A DNA stretch of 32,439 bases, taken from positions 1 to 32,439 of the forward strand of contig NZ_AHZC01000380.1 of assembly GCF_000247475.1 (NCBI RefSeq), in the 5' to 3' direction. Below, piece after piece: positions 18,684 to 29,618 of the stretch. Position numbers and translations under genes: made by a program. Positions within the stretch are counted from its first letter, which is position 1. Every line of letters starts with the position of its first letter. The notes under the pieces were generated by a model. The model did not search any database. It had not been told where the DNA came from and saw nothing but the letters and a program-made list of their open reading frames with translations. The stretch is from Rhizobium sp. PDO1-076. GTDB lineage: Bacteria > Pseudomonadota > Alphaproteobacteria > Rhizobiales > Rhizobiaceae.

Positions 18684-20897
18684 ATGAACGAAGATTCGTC
18701 CAACCTCTTTGGCAAGCTGTTCGATGCACCGGTCCGGCGCGTCGTGCCGGTGCTTGTGCCGATGCCGGCACCGACGGCCTATAGTTATGCCGTGCCCGAT
18801 GGTGTCACCGTTGCGCCGGGCGCGATCGTGCAGGTGCCGCTCGGGCCCCGCCAGGTGATCGGCGTCGTCTGGGACGGCGAGGACCAGACGTCCGTCGATC
18901 CGAAAAAGCTGCGCGAGATCACCAAGGTTTTCGACAGCCCGCCGTTCGATCAGGACATGCGGACCTTTCTCGACTGGGTGGCCAGCTACACGCTTTCCCC
19001 GCCGGGCTATGTCGCGCGCATGGCGCTTCGCGCACCGGCAGCGCTTGATCCGGACCCCATGATCGAAGGCCTGCGGTTCAGCGGCTACCAGCCGGAACGG
19101 ATGACGCCGGCGCGCCGCAAGGTCCTGGAGCTTGCCGGTGATGGCCTGTCCTGGACCAAGAGCGGTCTGGCGCATGCCTGCGGGGTTTCCAGCAGCGTCG
19201 TCGATGGTCTGGTTGCACAAGGGGTGTTCGAACAGGTCTTCCTGCCGCCGCCGCCGCTTGTCGCGCTGCCCGATCCCGACTATGCCGAACATCGGCTGGC
19301 CGGTCCGCAAAAAGAGGCAGCCGACGAGATCCTGCAAGGTCTGAAAGCGGGCGGCTTTTCCGTGGCCCTGATCGATGGCGTGACCGGGTCGGGCAAGACC
19401 GAGGTCTATTTCGAGGCGATTGCCGAGACCCTGCGCCAGGGCAAGCAGGTGCTGATCCTGTTGCCGGAAATCGCGCTGACCGCCAATTTCCTCGATCGGT
19501 TCCATGATCGCTTCGGGGCAAAGCCCGGCGAGTGGCATTCCGACCTTGCGACCCGCACGCGCGAAAAGGTCTGGCGTCAGGCGGCGACCGGCGAAATCCG
19601 CGTCGTGGCCGGTGCTCGCTCGGCGCTTTTCCTGCCGTTCGAAAATCTCGGCCTGATCATTGTCGACGAAGAGCATGACCCGGCCTTCAAGCAGGAAGAC
19701 CGCGTCTTCTACAACGCGCGCGATATGGCGGTCGTGCGCGCTCGAATCGCCGGCTTTCCGGTCGTTCTGGTCTCGGCAACGCCTTCGGTAGAAAGCCAGG
19801 TCAATTGTATCGCCGGTCGCTACAAGCGCATCCACCTGCCGACGCGCTTTGCCGATGCGGCCATGCCCGACCTGCATCTGATCGATATGCGTCGGCATCC
19901 GCCGGAACGCGGCGGGTTCCTGTCGCCCTTGTTGCTGCGATCCGTCGGCAAGGCCGTCGAGCGCGGCGAGCAGGCGCTGCTCTTCCTCAATCGTCGGGGC
20001 TATGCGCCGCTGACGCTGTGCCGCGTCTGCGGCCATCGCTTCCAGTGCCCGCAATGCTCGAGCTGGCTGGTCGAGCACCGCTTCCGCGGCCAGATCCAGT
20101 GCCATCAATGCGGCTATCACGAGCCGACGCCGAACGCCTGCCCGGAATGCGGCACGCTCGACCATCTGGTTGCCTGTGGCCCGGGTGTGGAACGGATTGC
20201 CGAAGAGGTCGAGAAACATTTCCCCGATGCACGCACGCTGGTGCTGTCTTCGGACCTTGGCGGGGTCAAGCGCCTGCGCCTGGAACTGGAGGCAATTGCC
20301 AATGGCGAGGCCGATATCGTCATCGGCACGCAGCTGGTGGCCAAGGGCCACAATTTTCCGCTGATGACGCTGGTCGGCATCATCGATGCGGATATCGGCC
20401 TGTCGAACGGCGATCCGCGCGCGGCCGAGCGCACCTTCCAGCTCTTGTCACAGGTCACCGGGCGTGCGGGCCGCACAGGCCGCAAGAGCCTCGGCCTGCT
20501 GCAGACGTTCCAGCCGCAGCATCCGGTGATGCAGGCGCTGGTCTCCGGGGATGCGACTGCGTTCTATGATCGGGAAATCACCGAGCGTGAGCGTGCGCAA
20601 TTGCCGCCTTACGGACGGCTGGTGTCGATCATCGTATCCGCAGATAGCCGAGCGGAGGCCGAAGGGCACGCAAGGGCGCTGCGACAATCGGCGCCCCATG
20701 AACCGGGCATCGCCATTCTGGGGCCGGCCGAGGCGCCGCTGGCGCTGATCCGTGGCCGGCATCGGTTCCGCCTGCTTATCCATGGGAAACGCAGCAGCGA
20801 CATGCAGTCGTTTGTCAAAACCATGCTGGCACGTGGCCCGAAGGAACGAAAATCGATCCAGGTGCAGGTGGATGTCGATCCGCAGAGCTTTCTCTAG
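18684..20897 (+). CDS. priA: Primosomal replication restart helicase PriA
   Basis: PriA recognises stalled forks and D-loops and reloads the replisome. The 737-aa protein has the N-terminal 3'-binding domain (PVLVPMPAPTAYSYAVPDG), the helicase core with Walker A GVTGSGKTE (about 231-239) and DEEHD. The zinc-binding region is CRVCGHRFQCPQC ... CHQCG ... CPECG (about 447-490), and the C-terminal helicase lobe contains VTGRAGRTGR. The start is uncertain. ATG 18684 agrees with the family N-terminus but has a weak ribosome binding site; ATG 18621 would add 21 residues and overlap the preceding ATPase gene. The two genes are probably cotranscribed. Confidence 0.94.
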   Translation: MNEDSSNLFGKLFDAPVRRVVPVLVPMPAPTAYSYAVPDGVTVAPGAIVQVPLGPRQVIGVVWDGEDQTSVDPKKLREITKVFDSPPFDQDMRTFLDWVASYTLSPPGYVARMALRAPAALDPDPMIEGLRFSGYQPERMTPARRKVLELAGDGLSWTKSGLAHACGVSSSVVDGLVAQGVFEQVFLPPPPLVALPDPDYAEHRLAGPQKEAADEILQGLKAGGFSVALIDGVTGSGKTEVYFEAIAETLRQGKQVLILLPEIALTANFLDRFHDRFGAKPGEWHSDLATRTREKVWRQAATGEIRVVAGARSALFLPFENLGLIIVDEEHDPAFKQEDRVFYNARDMAVVRARIAGFPVVLVSATPSVESQVNCIAGRYKRIHLPTRFADAAMPDLHLIDMRRHPPERGGFLSPLLLRSVGKAVERGEQALLFLNRRGYAPLTLCRVCGHRFQCPQCSSWLVEHRFRGQIQCHQCGYHEPTPNACPECGTLDHLVACGPGVERIAEEVEKHFPDARTLVLSSDLGGVKRLRLELEAIANGEADIVIGTQLVAKGHNFPLMTLVGIIDADIGLSNGDPRAAERTFQLLSQVTGRAGRTGRKSLGLLQTFQPQHPVMQALVSGDATAFYDREITERERAQLPPYGRLVSIIVSADSRAEAEGHARALRQSAPHEPGIAILGPAEAPLALIRGRHRFRLLIHGKRSSDMQSFVKTMLARGPKERKSIQVQVDVDPQSFL

Positions 20898-21004
20898 CCA
20901 TCGGCGGTGTCGCGGATGCCGAAGAATTATTGGCGAACGCGATACCGAAACGCCAGCGATTGTGGCATAAGCCGCGGCGAACATCTTCCAGGCGGGACGC
21001 ACTC

Positions 21005-21388
21005 ATGGAATTCTATTTTCCGACCGAACTCGGCGAGCAATTGGCCTTTCTCTCTGCGGCCACAATGTCGCTGATCGGCTGTTTCATTCTGTTTGCACCG
21101 GGCATCACACTCAATATCCTCGGTCTGGTGCGTCGTGACGAACGCCCCGAGGGGTTGGGAGCGGCGCGCTCCGTCGGCGGCCTGATCATCGGGTTTTCGG
21201 CAACCGCCATCCTGCTTGCCCAGCCGATCGTCTACCTGGCCTTCGGCTCGGCGCTGGGGCTGGCTGCCTTCGGGCGCGTGCTGTCGCTCATGTCCGATCG
21301 GGGCGGCACCTGGCGCGGCGTGCTATTTCTGGTTGTGGAGGCGGTGCTCGCTGCTCTCCCGCTCGCCTATGTCTTCGGTCTGATCTGA
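21005..21388 (+). CDS. DUF4345-type small integral membrane protein
   Basis: The 127-aa protein has four hydrophobic segments: near residues 14-37, the SVGGLIIGFSATAILLA stretch, YLAFGSALGLAAFGR, and the C-terminal helix ending LPLAYVFGLI. The arrangement with a central GAARSVGG fits DUF4345. The function is unknown. ATG 21005 is preceded by GGCGGGAC; an in-frame upstream start (20930) has no support. It follows priA by 107 bases on the same strand. Confidence 0.7.
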   Translation: MEFYFPTELGEQLAFLSAATMSLIGCFILFAPGITLNILGLVRRDERPEGLGAARSVGGLIIGFSATAILLAQPIVYLAFGSALGLAAFGRVLSLMSDRGGTWRGVLFLVVEAVLAALPLAYVFGLI

Positions 21389-21655
21389 GCGTGCAAAACC
21401 CCTTCCCGGGCACGGGCGCCGTCAATTCGACGCAGATTCGGACAAATTTCGGCGCGGGGCCTTGCTCTAAAGGAGTAAACCGTTAATACGCGTGTTGCGA
21501 GTCTAGACCTGCTATGCTAGACGAACCGCGAAATTCGGAAAACGCAAGTGCAGAACGCTTGTGTTTTCGGGGGAAAACAAAACGATATCAGGATCTTGCT
21601 GAACCATGTGGGGGATGCGGGAGAGCCTGGATCAAGATCAGGGAATTTTTTGCCC
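21389..21655 (+). promoter_or_regulatory. Leader and promoter region of the atp operon
   Basis: This 267-base gap precedes atpH and should hold the operon promoter. One weak candidate is TTGCGA (21495-21500), 17 bases, TAGACG (21518-21523). TCTAGAC and GCTAGAC repeat near 21502-21521. There is no convincing terminator for the upstream gene. CTCTAAAGGAGTAAA (from about 21465) resembles a stretch after lpd (13187-13203) that differs by a two-base insertion. Confidence 0.35.
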
Positions 21656-22216
21656 GTGGCAGACACATCCCAAGTGATTTCTGGCGTAGCAGAGCGTTAC
21701 GCATCGTCGCTTTTCGAGCTTGCGCTCGAAGTTGGCGCTGTGGATGCCGTTGCTGCCGATCTCAACCGTTTCCAGGCCATGATCGACGAGAGTGCCGATC
21801 TGAAGCGCCTGGTGCTGTCGCCCGTGTTTACAGCCGAAGATCAGGTCAATGCGATTACCGCAATTGCCCAGAAGGCTGAGCTCGGCGCGCTGGTACTGAA
21901 TTTTCTGAAGGTCGTTGCCGGCAATCGCCGCCTGTTTGCCGTATCCGGCATGGTGGTTGCCTATCGTCAGATCGCCGCCCAGCACAAGGGCGAGATCACG
22001 GCTGACGTGACCTCTGCGCATGCCCTGACGGCAGAGCAGGAAAAAGAACTGAAGGCGGCGCTGAAGAGCGTTACCGGCAAGGAAGTCTCGATCAACGCTA
22101 CGGTCGATGCTTCCCTTCTCGGCGGCCTGATCGTCAAGATCGGTTCCCGCCAGATCGATACGTCTCTTCGCACCAAACTTTCCACCCTTAAGCTTGCACT
22201 GAAAGAGGTTGGCTGA
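21656..22216 (+). CDS. atpH: F1 ATP synthase delta subunit
   Basis: AtpH (OSCP-type delta) links F1 to the peripheral stalk of the ATP synthase. The 186-aa protein starts at GTG 21656 ([23 protein letters not shown]), with AGGGA about 15 bases upstream. The N-terminal helical domain begins at SGVAERYA. The C-terminal part carries the conserved [15 protein letters not shown] and the terminal [20 protein letters not shown]. The in-frame region upstream (21548-21655) has no family similarity and is taken as leader. The stop overlaps the atpA start by one base (TGATGG), so the two are translationally coupled. Confidence 0.95.
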   Translation: MADTSQVISGVAERYASSLFELALEVGAVDAVAADLNRFQAMIDESADLKRLVLSPVFTAEDQVNAITAIAQKAELGALVLNFLKVVAGNRRLFAVSGMVVAYRQIAAQHKGEITADVTSAHALTAEQEKELKAALKSVTGKEVSINATVDASLLGGLIVKIGSRQIDTSLRTKLSTLKLALKEVG

Positions 22217-23745
22217 TGGATATCCGCGCCGCGGAAATTTCCGCAATTCTTAAAGATCAAATCAAAAACTTCGGCAAAGAGGCAGAAGTCTCCGAAGTTG
22301 GCCAGGTGCTTTCCGTCGGTGACGGTATTGCCCGCGTTTACGGTCTGGACAATGTCCAGGCTGGTGAAATGGTCGAGTTCCCGGGCGGCATTCGCGGCAT
22401 GGCCCTGAACCTTGAAGCCGACAATGTCGGCGTGGTTATCTTCGGTTCCGACCGTAGCATCAAGGAAGGCGACACCGTCAAGCGGACCGGCGCCATCGTT
22501 GACGTTCCTGTTGGTCCGGAACTGCTCGGCCGCGTCGTCGACGCACTGGGCAACCCGATCGACGGCAAGGGCCCGATCAATGCAACGCGTCGTTCGCGCG
22601 TTGACGTCAAGGCTCCGGGCATCATCCCGCGCAAGTCGGTTCATGAGCCGATGTCGACCGGCCTCAAGGCCATCGACGCCCTGATCCCGGTTGGCCGCGG
22701 CCAGCGCGAGCTGGTCATCGGCGACCGTCAGACCGGCAAGACCGCGATCATTCTGGACTCGATCCTGAACCAGAAGGCCATTCACGACAACGGTCCGGAA
22801 GCTGAAAAGCTTTACTGCGTCTACGTCGCCATCGGCCAGAAGCGTTCGACCGTTGCCCAGTTCGTCAAGGTTCTCGAAGAACGTGGCGCCCTGCAGTACT
22901 CGATCATCATTGCTGCGACGGCTTCCGATCCGGCTCCGATGCAGTACCTGGCACCGTTCGCCGGTTGCGCCATGGGCGAATATTTCCGCGACAACGGCAT
23001 GCATGCCCTGATCGCCTATGACGACCTGTCCAAGCAGGCTGTCGCTTACCGCCAGATGTCGCTTCTGCTGCGCCGTCCGCCGGGCCGCGAAGCTTATCCG
23101 GGCGACGTCTTCTATCTGCATTCGCGTCTGCTCGAGCGCGCCGCCAAGATGGGCGATGCTGCCGGTGCCGGCTCGCTGACCGCTCTGCCGGTCATCGAAA
23201 CGCAGGGTAACGACGTTTCGGCGTTCATCCCGACCAACGTGATCTCGATCACCGACGGCCAGATCTTCCTTGAAACCGACCTGTTCTACCAGGGCATTCG
23301 TCCGGCCGTTAACGTCGGTCTGTCGGTTTCACGCGTTGGTTCGGCCGCTCAGGTCAAGGCGATGAAGCAGGTTGCCGGCTCGATCAAGGGCGAACTCGCC
23401 CAGTATCGTGAAATGGCCGCCTTCGCCCAGTTCGGCTCCGACCTCGATGCCTCTACGCAGCGCCTGCTGAACCGTGGTGCACGCCTGACCGAACTCCTGA
23501 AGCAGCCGCAGTTCTCGCCGCTGAAGACGGAAGAACAGGTCGCGGTGATCTTCGCTGGTGTGAATGGCTATCTCGACAAGGTTGCTGTCAACCAGGTCGG
23601 CAAGTTCGAACAGGGCCTGCTCTCCTACCTGCGTTCGGAAGGCAAGGCTATCCTTGATGCCATCCGCACCGAGAAGGCGATCAGCGACGACACCAAGGGC
23701 AAGCTCAAGGCGGCTCTCGACACGTTCGCCAAGAACTTCGCCTGA
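22216..23745 (+). CDS. atpA: F1 ATP synthase alpha subunit
   Basis: AtpA is the regulatory nucleotide-binding subunit of the F1 hexamer. The 509-aa protein has the N-terminal beta-barrel beginning MDIRAAEIS, Walker A GDRQTGKT (about 169-176), and the conserved [21 protein letters not shown] and [25 protein letters not shown] stretches (the second split across the catalytic interface). The C-terminal helical domain is also normal. It overlaps atpH by one base and is followed by atpG after 29 bases. Confidence 0.98.
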   Translation: MDIRAAEISAILKDQIKNFGKEAEVSEVGQVLSVGDGIARVYGLDNVQAGEMVEFPGGIRGMALNLEADNVGVVIFGSDRSIKEGDTVKRTGAIVDVPVGPELLGRVVDALGNPIDGKGPINATRRSRVDVKAPGIIPRKSVHEPMSTGLKAIDALIPVGRGQRELVIGDRQTGKTAIILDSILNQKAIHDNGPEAEKLYCVYVAIGQKRSTVAQFVKVLEERGALQYSIIIAATASDPAPMQYLAPFAGCAMGEYFRDNGMHALIAYDDLSKQAVAYRQMSLLLRRPPGREAYPGDVFYLHSRLLERAAKMGDAAGAGSLTALPVIETQGNDVSAFIPTNVISITDGQIFLETDLFYQGIRPAVNVGLSVSRVGSAAQVKAMKQVAGSIKGELAQYREMAAFAQFGSDLDASTQRLLNRGARLTELLKQPQFSPLKTEEQVAVIFAGVNGYLDKVAVNQVGKFEQGLLSYLRSEGKAILDAIRTEKAISDDTKGKLKAALDTFAKNFA

Positions 23746-23774
23746 TCAGGGCTCAAGCCAAGGACGGATAACGG

Positions 23775-24653
23775 ATGCCTTCACTTAAGGATCTGAAAAA
23801 CCGGATCGCCTCCGTCAAGGCGACGCAGAAAATCACCAAGGCGATGAAAATGGTCGCCGCGGCGAAACTGCGTCGTGCGCAGGAGGCGGCCGAGGCTGCC
23901 CGGCCGTATTCGCAGCGCATGGGTATCGTTCTTGCCAATATCGCCCAGGCGGTCGGCACGGACGATAGCGTGCCGCGTCTGATGGCCGGCACCGGCAAGG
24001 ACGATGTGCATCTGCTCGTCGTCTGCACTGCCGAGCGTGGCCTTTGCGGCGGTTTCAATTCGCAGATCGCCCGTTTCGCCCGTGACCATGCGCGCAAGCT
24101 TTTGGCCGCCGGCAAGACGGTCAAGATCTTCTGCGTCGGCAAGAAGGGCTTTGACAGCCTTCGCCGCGAATTCGGTTCGATCATCGTCGAACGTACGGAT
24201 CTGCGCGAAGTCAAGCGTATCGGCTTTGCCGATGCGGATGCCATCGGTCGCAAGATCATCGGCATGTTCGAGCGCGGCGAATTCGACGTCTGCACGCTGT
24301 TCTATTCCGAATTCAAGTCGGTCATCAGCCAGATCCCGACTGCGATGCAGCTCATTCCGGCTGCCGCACCTGACGTTGATGCACAAGACGGTGCTTCGGC
24401 GTTGTATGAATACGAGCCGGATGCGGCTGCGATCCTCACGGATCTCATCCCGCGCAACATCTCGGTTCAGGTCTTCCGGGCCCTGCTCGAAAATGTCGCT
24501 GGTGAAATGGGCGCCAAGATGAGCGCCATGGACAATGCGACACGCAACGCCGGTGAAATGATCAACAAGCTGACGCTGAGCTACAACCGCCAGCGCCAGG
24601 CTCAGATCACCACCGAGCTCATCGAAATCATTGCGGGCGCGGAAGCGCTCTGA
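23775..24653 (+). CDS. atpG: F1 ATP synthase gamma subunit
   Basis: AtpG forms the rotating central shaft. The 292-aa protein has the N-terminal coiled-coil helix [31 protein letters not shown] start, the central Rossmann-like domain with ERGLCGGFN, and the C-terminal helix with [12 protein letters not shown] and [24 protein letters not shown] before ATG 23775 is a weak ribosome binding site. It lies between atpA (29 bases) and atpD (24 bases). Confidence 0.97.
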   Translation: MPSLKDLKNRIASVKATQKITKAMKMVAAAKLRRAQEAAEAARPYSQRMGIVLANIAQAVGTDDSVPRLMAGTGKDDVHLLVVCTAERGLCGGFNSQIARFARDHARKLLAAGKTVKIFCVGKKGFDSLRREFGSIIVERTDLREVKRIGFADADAIGRKIIGMFERGEFDVCTLFYSEFKSVISQIPTAMQLIPAAAPDVDAQDGASALYEYEPDAAAILTDLIPRNISVQVFRALLENVAGEMGAKMSAMDNATRNAGEMINKLTLSYNRQRQAQITTELIEIIAGAEAL

Positions 24654-24659
24654 GGTTAA

Positions 24660-26120
<1,461 letters not shown>

Positions 26121-26188
26121 GTTAGGATCGACGGCGCGCGGGCTCATCCCGCGTGCCGTGCCTCTTTCCATCAGAGAAGTGAACGACC

Positions 26189-26596
26189 ATGGCCGACAAT
26201 TTCAGTTTTGAACTCGTTTCGCCCGAGCGCCTCTTGTTGTCCGAGATGGTCAGCGAAGTGGTGATCCCGGCTACTGAAGGCGAAATGACCGTCATGGCCA
26301 ACCATGCGCCGACAATGACCACGATCAAGCCGGGCGTCGTTAGCGTGAAGCTCGCGTCGGGCCAGGTGACCAAGTATGTGGTTTTCGGCGGTTTTGCCGA
26401 CGTCTTGCCGACAGGCTGCACGCTTTTGGCCGAATCGGCCGTGCCGCTCTCAGAAGTCACGCCGGACACGCTGAGCAAGCGTATCGATGAAGCCCGCAAG
26501 GAGCTGGATTCGGTTGACCATCACGAACATCGCAGCCGTCTCGAGCACTATCTCGGCGAGTTGACCAACCTGAACGGTATCCTGGTCGCCGCCTGA
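26189..26596 (+). CDS. atpC: F1 ATP synthase epsilon subunit
   Basis: AtpC is the rotor subunit that contacts the c-ring and can inhibit ATP hydrolysis. The 135-aa protein has the N-terminal beta-sandwich (FELVSPERLLLSE, then EGEMTVMANHAPTMTTIKPG) and a short C-terminal helical part (DTLSKRIDEARKELDSV). The length is typical for alphaproteobacteria. It ends the operon; a terminator lies 60 bases downstream. Confidence 0.96.
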   Translation: MADNFSFELVSPERLLLSEMVSEVVIPATEGEMTVMANHAPTMTTIKPGVVSVKLASGQVTKYVVFGGFADVLPTGCTLLAESAVPLSEVTPDTLSKRIDEARKELDSVDHHEHRSRLEHYLGELTNLNGILVAA

Positions 26597-26656
26597 AAGG
26601 CAGAGGCCGAGGGCGAATCGAGGCCCTCCAGACCCGCTGCCAAGACATAAGATCCG

Positions 26657-26693
26657 AAAAGCCGAGCGTCGCCTGACACTCGGCTTTTTCTTT
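26657..26693. terminator. Bidirectional rho-independent terminator between atpC and the GMC gene
   Basis: AAAAGCCGAG (26657-26666) pairs with CTCGGCTTTT (26679-26688) around a 12-base loop. A TTTTT run and then CTTT follow on the plus strand. On the minus strand the A-run gives a U-run as well, so the element can end both atpC and the convergent GMC oxidoreductase transcript (stop at 26710). Confidence 0.85.
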
Positions 26694-26709
26694 GCCCACA
26701 TCCGGGATG

Positions 26710-28323
26710 TTACCGCGCGTCCTCGAGGATCATCGCGGAACCCTTTTCCGCAACCATCATCGTCGGGGCGTTGATATTTCCGGCGGTGACATTGGGGAAA
26801 ATCGAGGCATCGACGATCCTGAGGCCAGGTATGCCGTGCACCCGCAGCCGCGCGTCGACGACCGACGTTTGCGCGTCCGGTCCCATCGCGCAGCTGCCGC
26901 AGAGATGGTAGATCGAGCCGCTGTTCTGGCGAAAATAGTCGAGCAGTCTTTCATCGCTGTCGGCTGACTGCGACGGCGAGACTTCCGCTTCGATCAGCGC
27001 AGCAAGTGATGGGGCGGAGGCGATGCGCCGTACCAGCCGGCTGCCCTGGATCACTTCGGCAATATCTCTGTCGGTGGAAAGGTAGTTGGGCCGGATCAGC
27101 GGTGCCGCGTCCGGCGCATTCGATCCGATGGTGATCGTGCCCCGGCTGGTGGGCCTACAGGAATTGAAGGCGATCAGGAAACCCGGATAGGGCTCCGGCG
27201 TCAGTCCTGCCCGCGGATTGGCGGGAATCCGGTAAGACAGCGGGTTGAAATACAGCTGGATATTGGGCCGGGTTTCATCCGGTTTGCCGCGAAAGAAGCC
27301 GCCCGCCTGGTTGACGCTCATGGCAAAGGGTCCGCTGCGAGTGAGCAGATATTGCAGGCCGAGTGCGGCCTTGCCGAACAGGCTGGCAAAAGTGCCGTTC
27401 AATGTCGGACAATTGGCACGATAGTAGAAGCTGGCGCAGAGATGGTCCTGCAGGTTTTGACCGACTGCCGGCAGATGCCGGCGTGTCGTGATGCCATGGG
27501 AAAAGAGCAAGGCTCCGTCGCCAAGACCCGAGAGCTGCATCAGCTTCGGCGTATCGACCGCGCCGGCCGCGAGGATCACTTCGCGCCGCGCCTCGAAAAG
27601 CCGGATAGTGCCATGCTGGAGCACTTCGACGGCTTGCGCACGCCCGTCCTCTGACAGGACCAGCCGCTGGACGACGGCGTGTCGTTCGATCGCCAGGTTG
27701 GGCCGCTTCAGGGCAGGCCGCAGATATTCGGCGCTGGAATGCGATCTCTGGCCATTGCGGGTATTGATGTCATAGACCCCGGCCCCTTCGATATCGCGGC
27801 CGTTGAAATCGTCATTGGCGGGCAGGCCAAGCTCCTGGCAGGCTTTGAGAAACGCATCGCTGACGGCATGCGTGCTGCCGCGCATCGGGGTTACATGGAT
27901 GGGCCCCTTGCCGCCATGATACTCGGATGCGCCATTGCGATGGGTCTCCAGCGCCTTGAAATAGGGCAGCACGTCGGTCGCTGCCCAGCCGGGATTGCCG
28001 GCCGCTGCCCAGTCGTCGAAATCGCTCGAGGCGCCGCGGACATAGACCATGGCGTTGATCGAGCCGGAGCCGCCCTGGACCTTGCCGCGCGGCACATAGA
28101 TCCGCCGATCCGCGAGCGCCGGTTCCGGTTCGGTCGAGTACATCCAGTTGACCTTGGGATTGTAGTAGCTCTTGGCGTAACCCACCGGGATCTTGAACCA
28201 GAAGCTGTCATCCTTGCCACCGGCCTCGATGAGAAGAACGCTATAGCGTCCGCTCTCGCTCAGGCGGCTGGCCAGAATGCAGCCGGCCGAGCCGGCGCCG
28301 ACAATGACAAAGTCGTAGATCAT
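26710..28323 (-). CDS. GMC-family FAD oxidoreductase (choline dehydrogenase-like)
   Basis: This 537-aa flavoprotein is of the glucose-methanol-choline family, which oxidises alcohols to aldehydes or ketones. It has the FAD motif GAGSAGC at the N-terminus (about 8-14), the GMC signature 1 (PRGKVQGGSGSINAMVY), signature 2 (GAVDTPKLMQLSG), the catalytic H473 in YHLCGSCAMG and its partner N518 in GNINAPTMM. No signal peptide is seen. The enzyme resembles BetA-type choline dehydrogenases, but the betaine genes are absent, so another alcohol substrate is likely. It starts 9 bases after the stop of the enolase-superfamily gene and has a weak ribosome binding site, so the two are probably coupled. 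Confidence 0.87.
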   Translation of the reverse strand: MIYDFVIVGAGSAGCILASRLSESGRYSVLLIEAGGKDDSFWFKIPVGYAKSYYNPKVNWMYSTEPEPALADRRIYVPRGKVQGGSGSINAMVYVRGASSDFDDWAAAGNPGWAATDVLPYFKALETHRNGASEYHGGKGPIHVTPMRGSTHAVSDAFLKACQELGLPANDDFNGRDIEGAGVYDINTRNGQRSHSSAEYLRPALKRPNLAIERHAVVQRLVLSEDGRAQAVEVLQHGTIRLFEARREVILAAGAVDTPKLMQLSGLGDGALLFSHGITTRRHLPAVGQNLQDHLCASFYYRANCPTLNGTFASLFGKAALGLQYLLTRSGPFAMSVNQAGGFFRGKPDETRPNIQLYFNPLSYRIPANPRAGLTPEPYPGFLIAFNSCRPTSRGTITIGSNAPDAAPLIRPNYLSTDRDIAEVIQGSRLVRRIASAPSLAALIEAEVSPSQSADSDERLLDYFRQNSGSIYHLCGSCAMGPDAQTSVVDARLRVHGIPGLRIVDASIFPNVTAGNINAPTMMVAEKGSAMILEDAR

Positions 28324-28332
28324 GGGTGTCGT

Positions 28333-29550
28333 TCAGCCCTTTGCCGGAGCGAAGGCTTTGACGTCGGCGGGTTCTGCCGCCATCTGCAGATGCAGGCGAT
28401 CGCCGGTATAGGGCGAATGCCGTTTGACCACGTCCAGATCAAGTTCGATGCCGAGACCCGGTTCGCGCGACGGGATCAGATAGCCGTCTTCAAATGCGAG
28501 CTTCGACTTCAGCACCTCGGCATGGAAGCCGCCGAAATCGATGATGGCTTCGTGGATGAGGAAGTTCGGGGTTGCCGCCGAGAGCTGGATACTGGCGGCT
28601 GCACCCACCGGGCCATTGTAGAGATGCGGTGCGACCTGGGCATAGAAGGTCTCGGCCATTCCGGCGATCTTCTTGGCTTCCAGCAGGCCGCCGACGCGGG
28701 CGACATTCATCTGCAGGATGGAGGCGGCGCCCAGTTGCAGCACACGCTGGAATTCGTACTTGGTCGTCAGCCGTTCACCGGTCGAGACCGGGATCGAGGT
28801 CGCCCGGGCCACTTCCGCCATGGCGGCTTCCTGGCCCGGTGGTACCGGTTCCTCGAACCACATCGGATCGTATTTTTCCAGCCGCTTTGCCAATCGGATC
28901 GCCGAAGACGGCACCATCTGGCCATGGGTGCCAAACAGGATGTCGGCACGGCTGCCGACGGCTTGCCGGATCCGGGCACAGAATTCCTCGCAGCGATCCA
29001 TGACGCCGAGCGACAGCTGGTGACCGGAATAGTTGGTGTATGGACCGGCGGGATCGAACTTCAGCGCGGTAAATCCCATATCGACCATGCAGACAGCCTC
29101 TTCGGCCGCCAGGTCGATGTCATTGTAGTCGTAGTCGCCGGCCGCATTCTTCGGGTAGAGATAGGTATAGGCGCGCAGCTTTTCGTGCACGGTGCCGCCG
29201 AGCAGATCGGCAACCGGGCGACCAGCCGCCTTGCCGATAATGTCCCAGCAGGCGATTTCGAGGCCGGACACGATGCCCATCATCGTCGGATCTGGCCGCT
29301 GAGTGAAGCCGCTCGAATAGGCGGCGCGCCAGAAGCGCTCGATCCGGTGCGGGTCATGGCCTTCCAGATAACGCTGGAAGACGTCGTCGATCAGCGGCAC
29401 CAGGGCGGCGGGATGGAAGGACGTCGCGTAGATCTCGCCGATGCCCTTGATGCCACAGGCCGTCTCCAGTTCGACGAAGATCCAGTACATGCCGCCGACA
29501 TGCGGTGGCGGGACGGCGACGACATAGGTGTTCAGCGACGCGATCTTCAT
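28333..29550 (-). CDS. Mandelate racemase/enolase-superfamily sugar-acid dehydratase-like protein
   Basis: This 405-aa protein has a capping domain (about 1-125) and a TIM-like barrel. Aligned to galactonate dehydratase with a constant offset of 24, it keeps metal ligands E233 (WFEEP) and E259 (STGER), the catalytic H209 (GTHGQ) and H309 (APHLYNG). The first ligand, normally Asp two residues before the His, is G207. Such proteins dehydrate acid sugars to 2-keto-3-deoxy acids, or isomerise them. The substrate is unknown. AGGGA precedes ATG 29550. It lies in the same direction as the GMC gene (9 bases) and the aldehyde dehydrogenase gene (68 bases), so all three probably form one operon. Confidence 0.85.
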   Translation of the reverse strand: MKIASLNTYVVAVPPPHVGGMYWIFVELETACGIKGIGEIYATSFHPAALVPLIDDVFQRYLEGHDPHRIERFWRAAYSSGFTQRPDPTMMGIVSGLEIACWDIIGKAAGRPVADLLGGTVHEKLRAYTYLYPKNAAGDYDYNDIDLAAEEAVCMVDMGFTALKFDPAGPYTNYSGHQLSLGVMDRCEEFCARIRQAVGSRADILFGTHGQMVPSSAIRLAKRLEKYDPMWFEEPVPPGQEAAMAEVARATSIPVSTGERLTTKYEFQRVLQLGAASILQMNVARVGGLLEAKKIAGMAETFYAQVAPHLYNGPVGAAASIQLSAATPNFLIHEAIIDFGGFHAEVLKSKLAFEDGYLIPSREPGLGIELDLDVVKRHSPYTGDRLHLQMAAEPADVKAFAPAKG

Positions 29551-29618
29551 GGATGTTCCCTGGGTTCCGGATGTTGGCAGTGTGCGGTGGTTGAAGGGTC
29601 TGTGCTTGTGGGGCTCGC

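Noticed and set aside
18648..20351. 567-codon minus-strand frame inside priA
   Set aside because: It is an antisense shadow of a clear PriA with zinc and helicase motifs.
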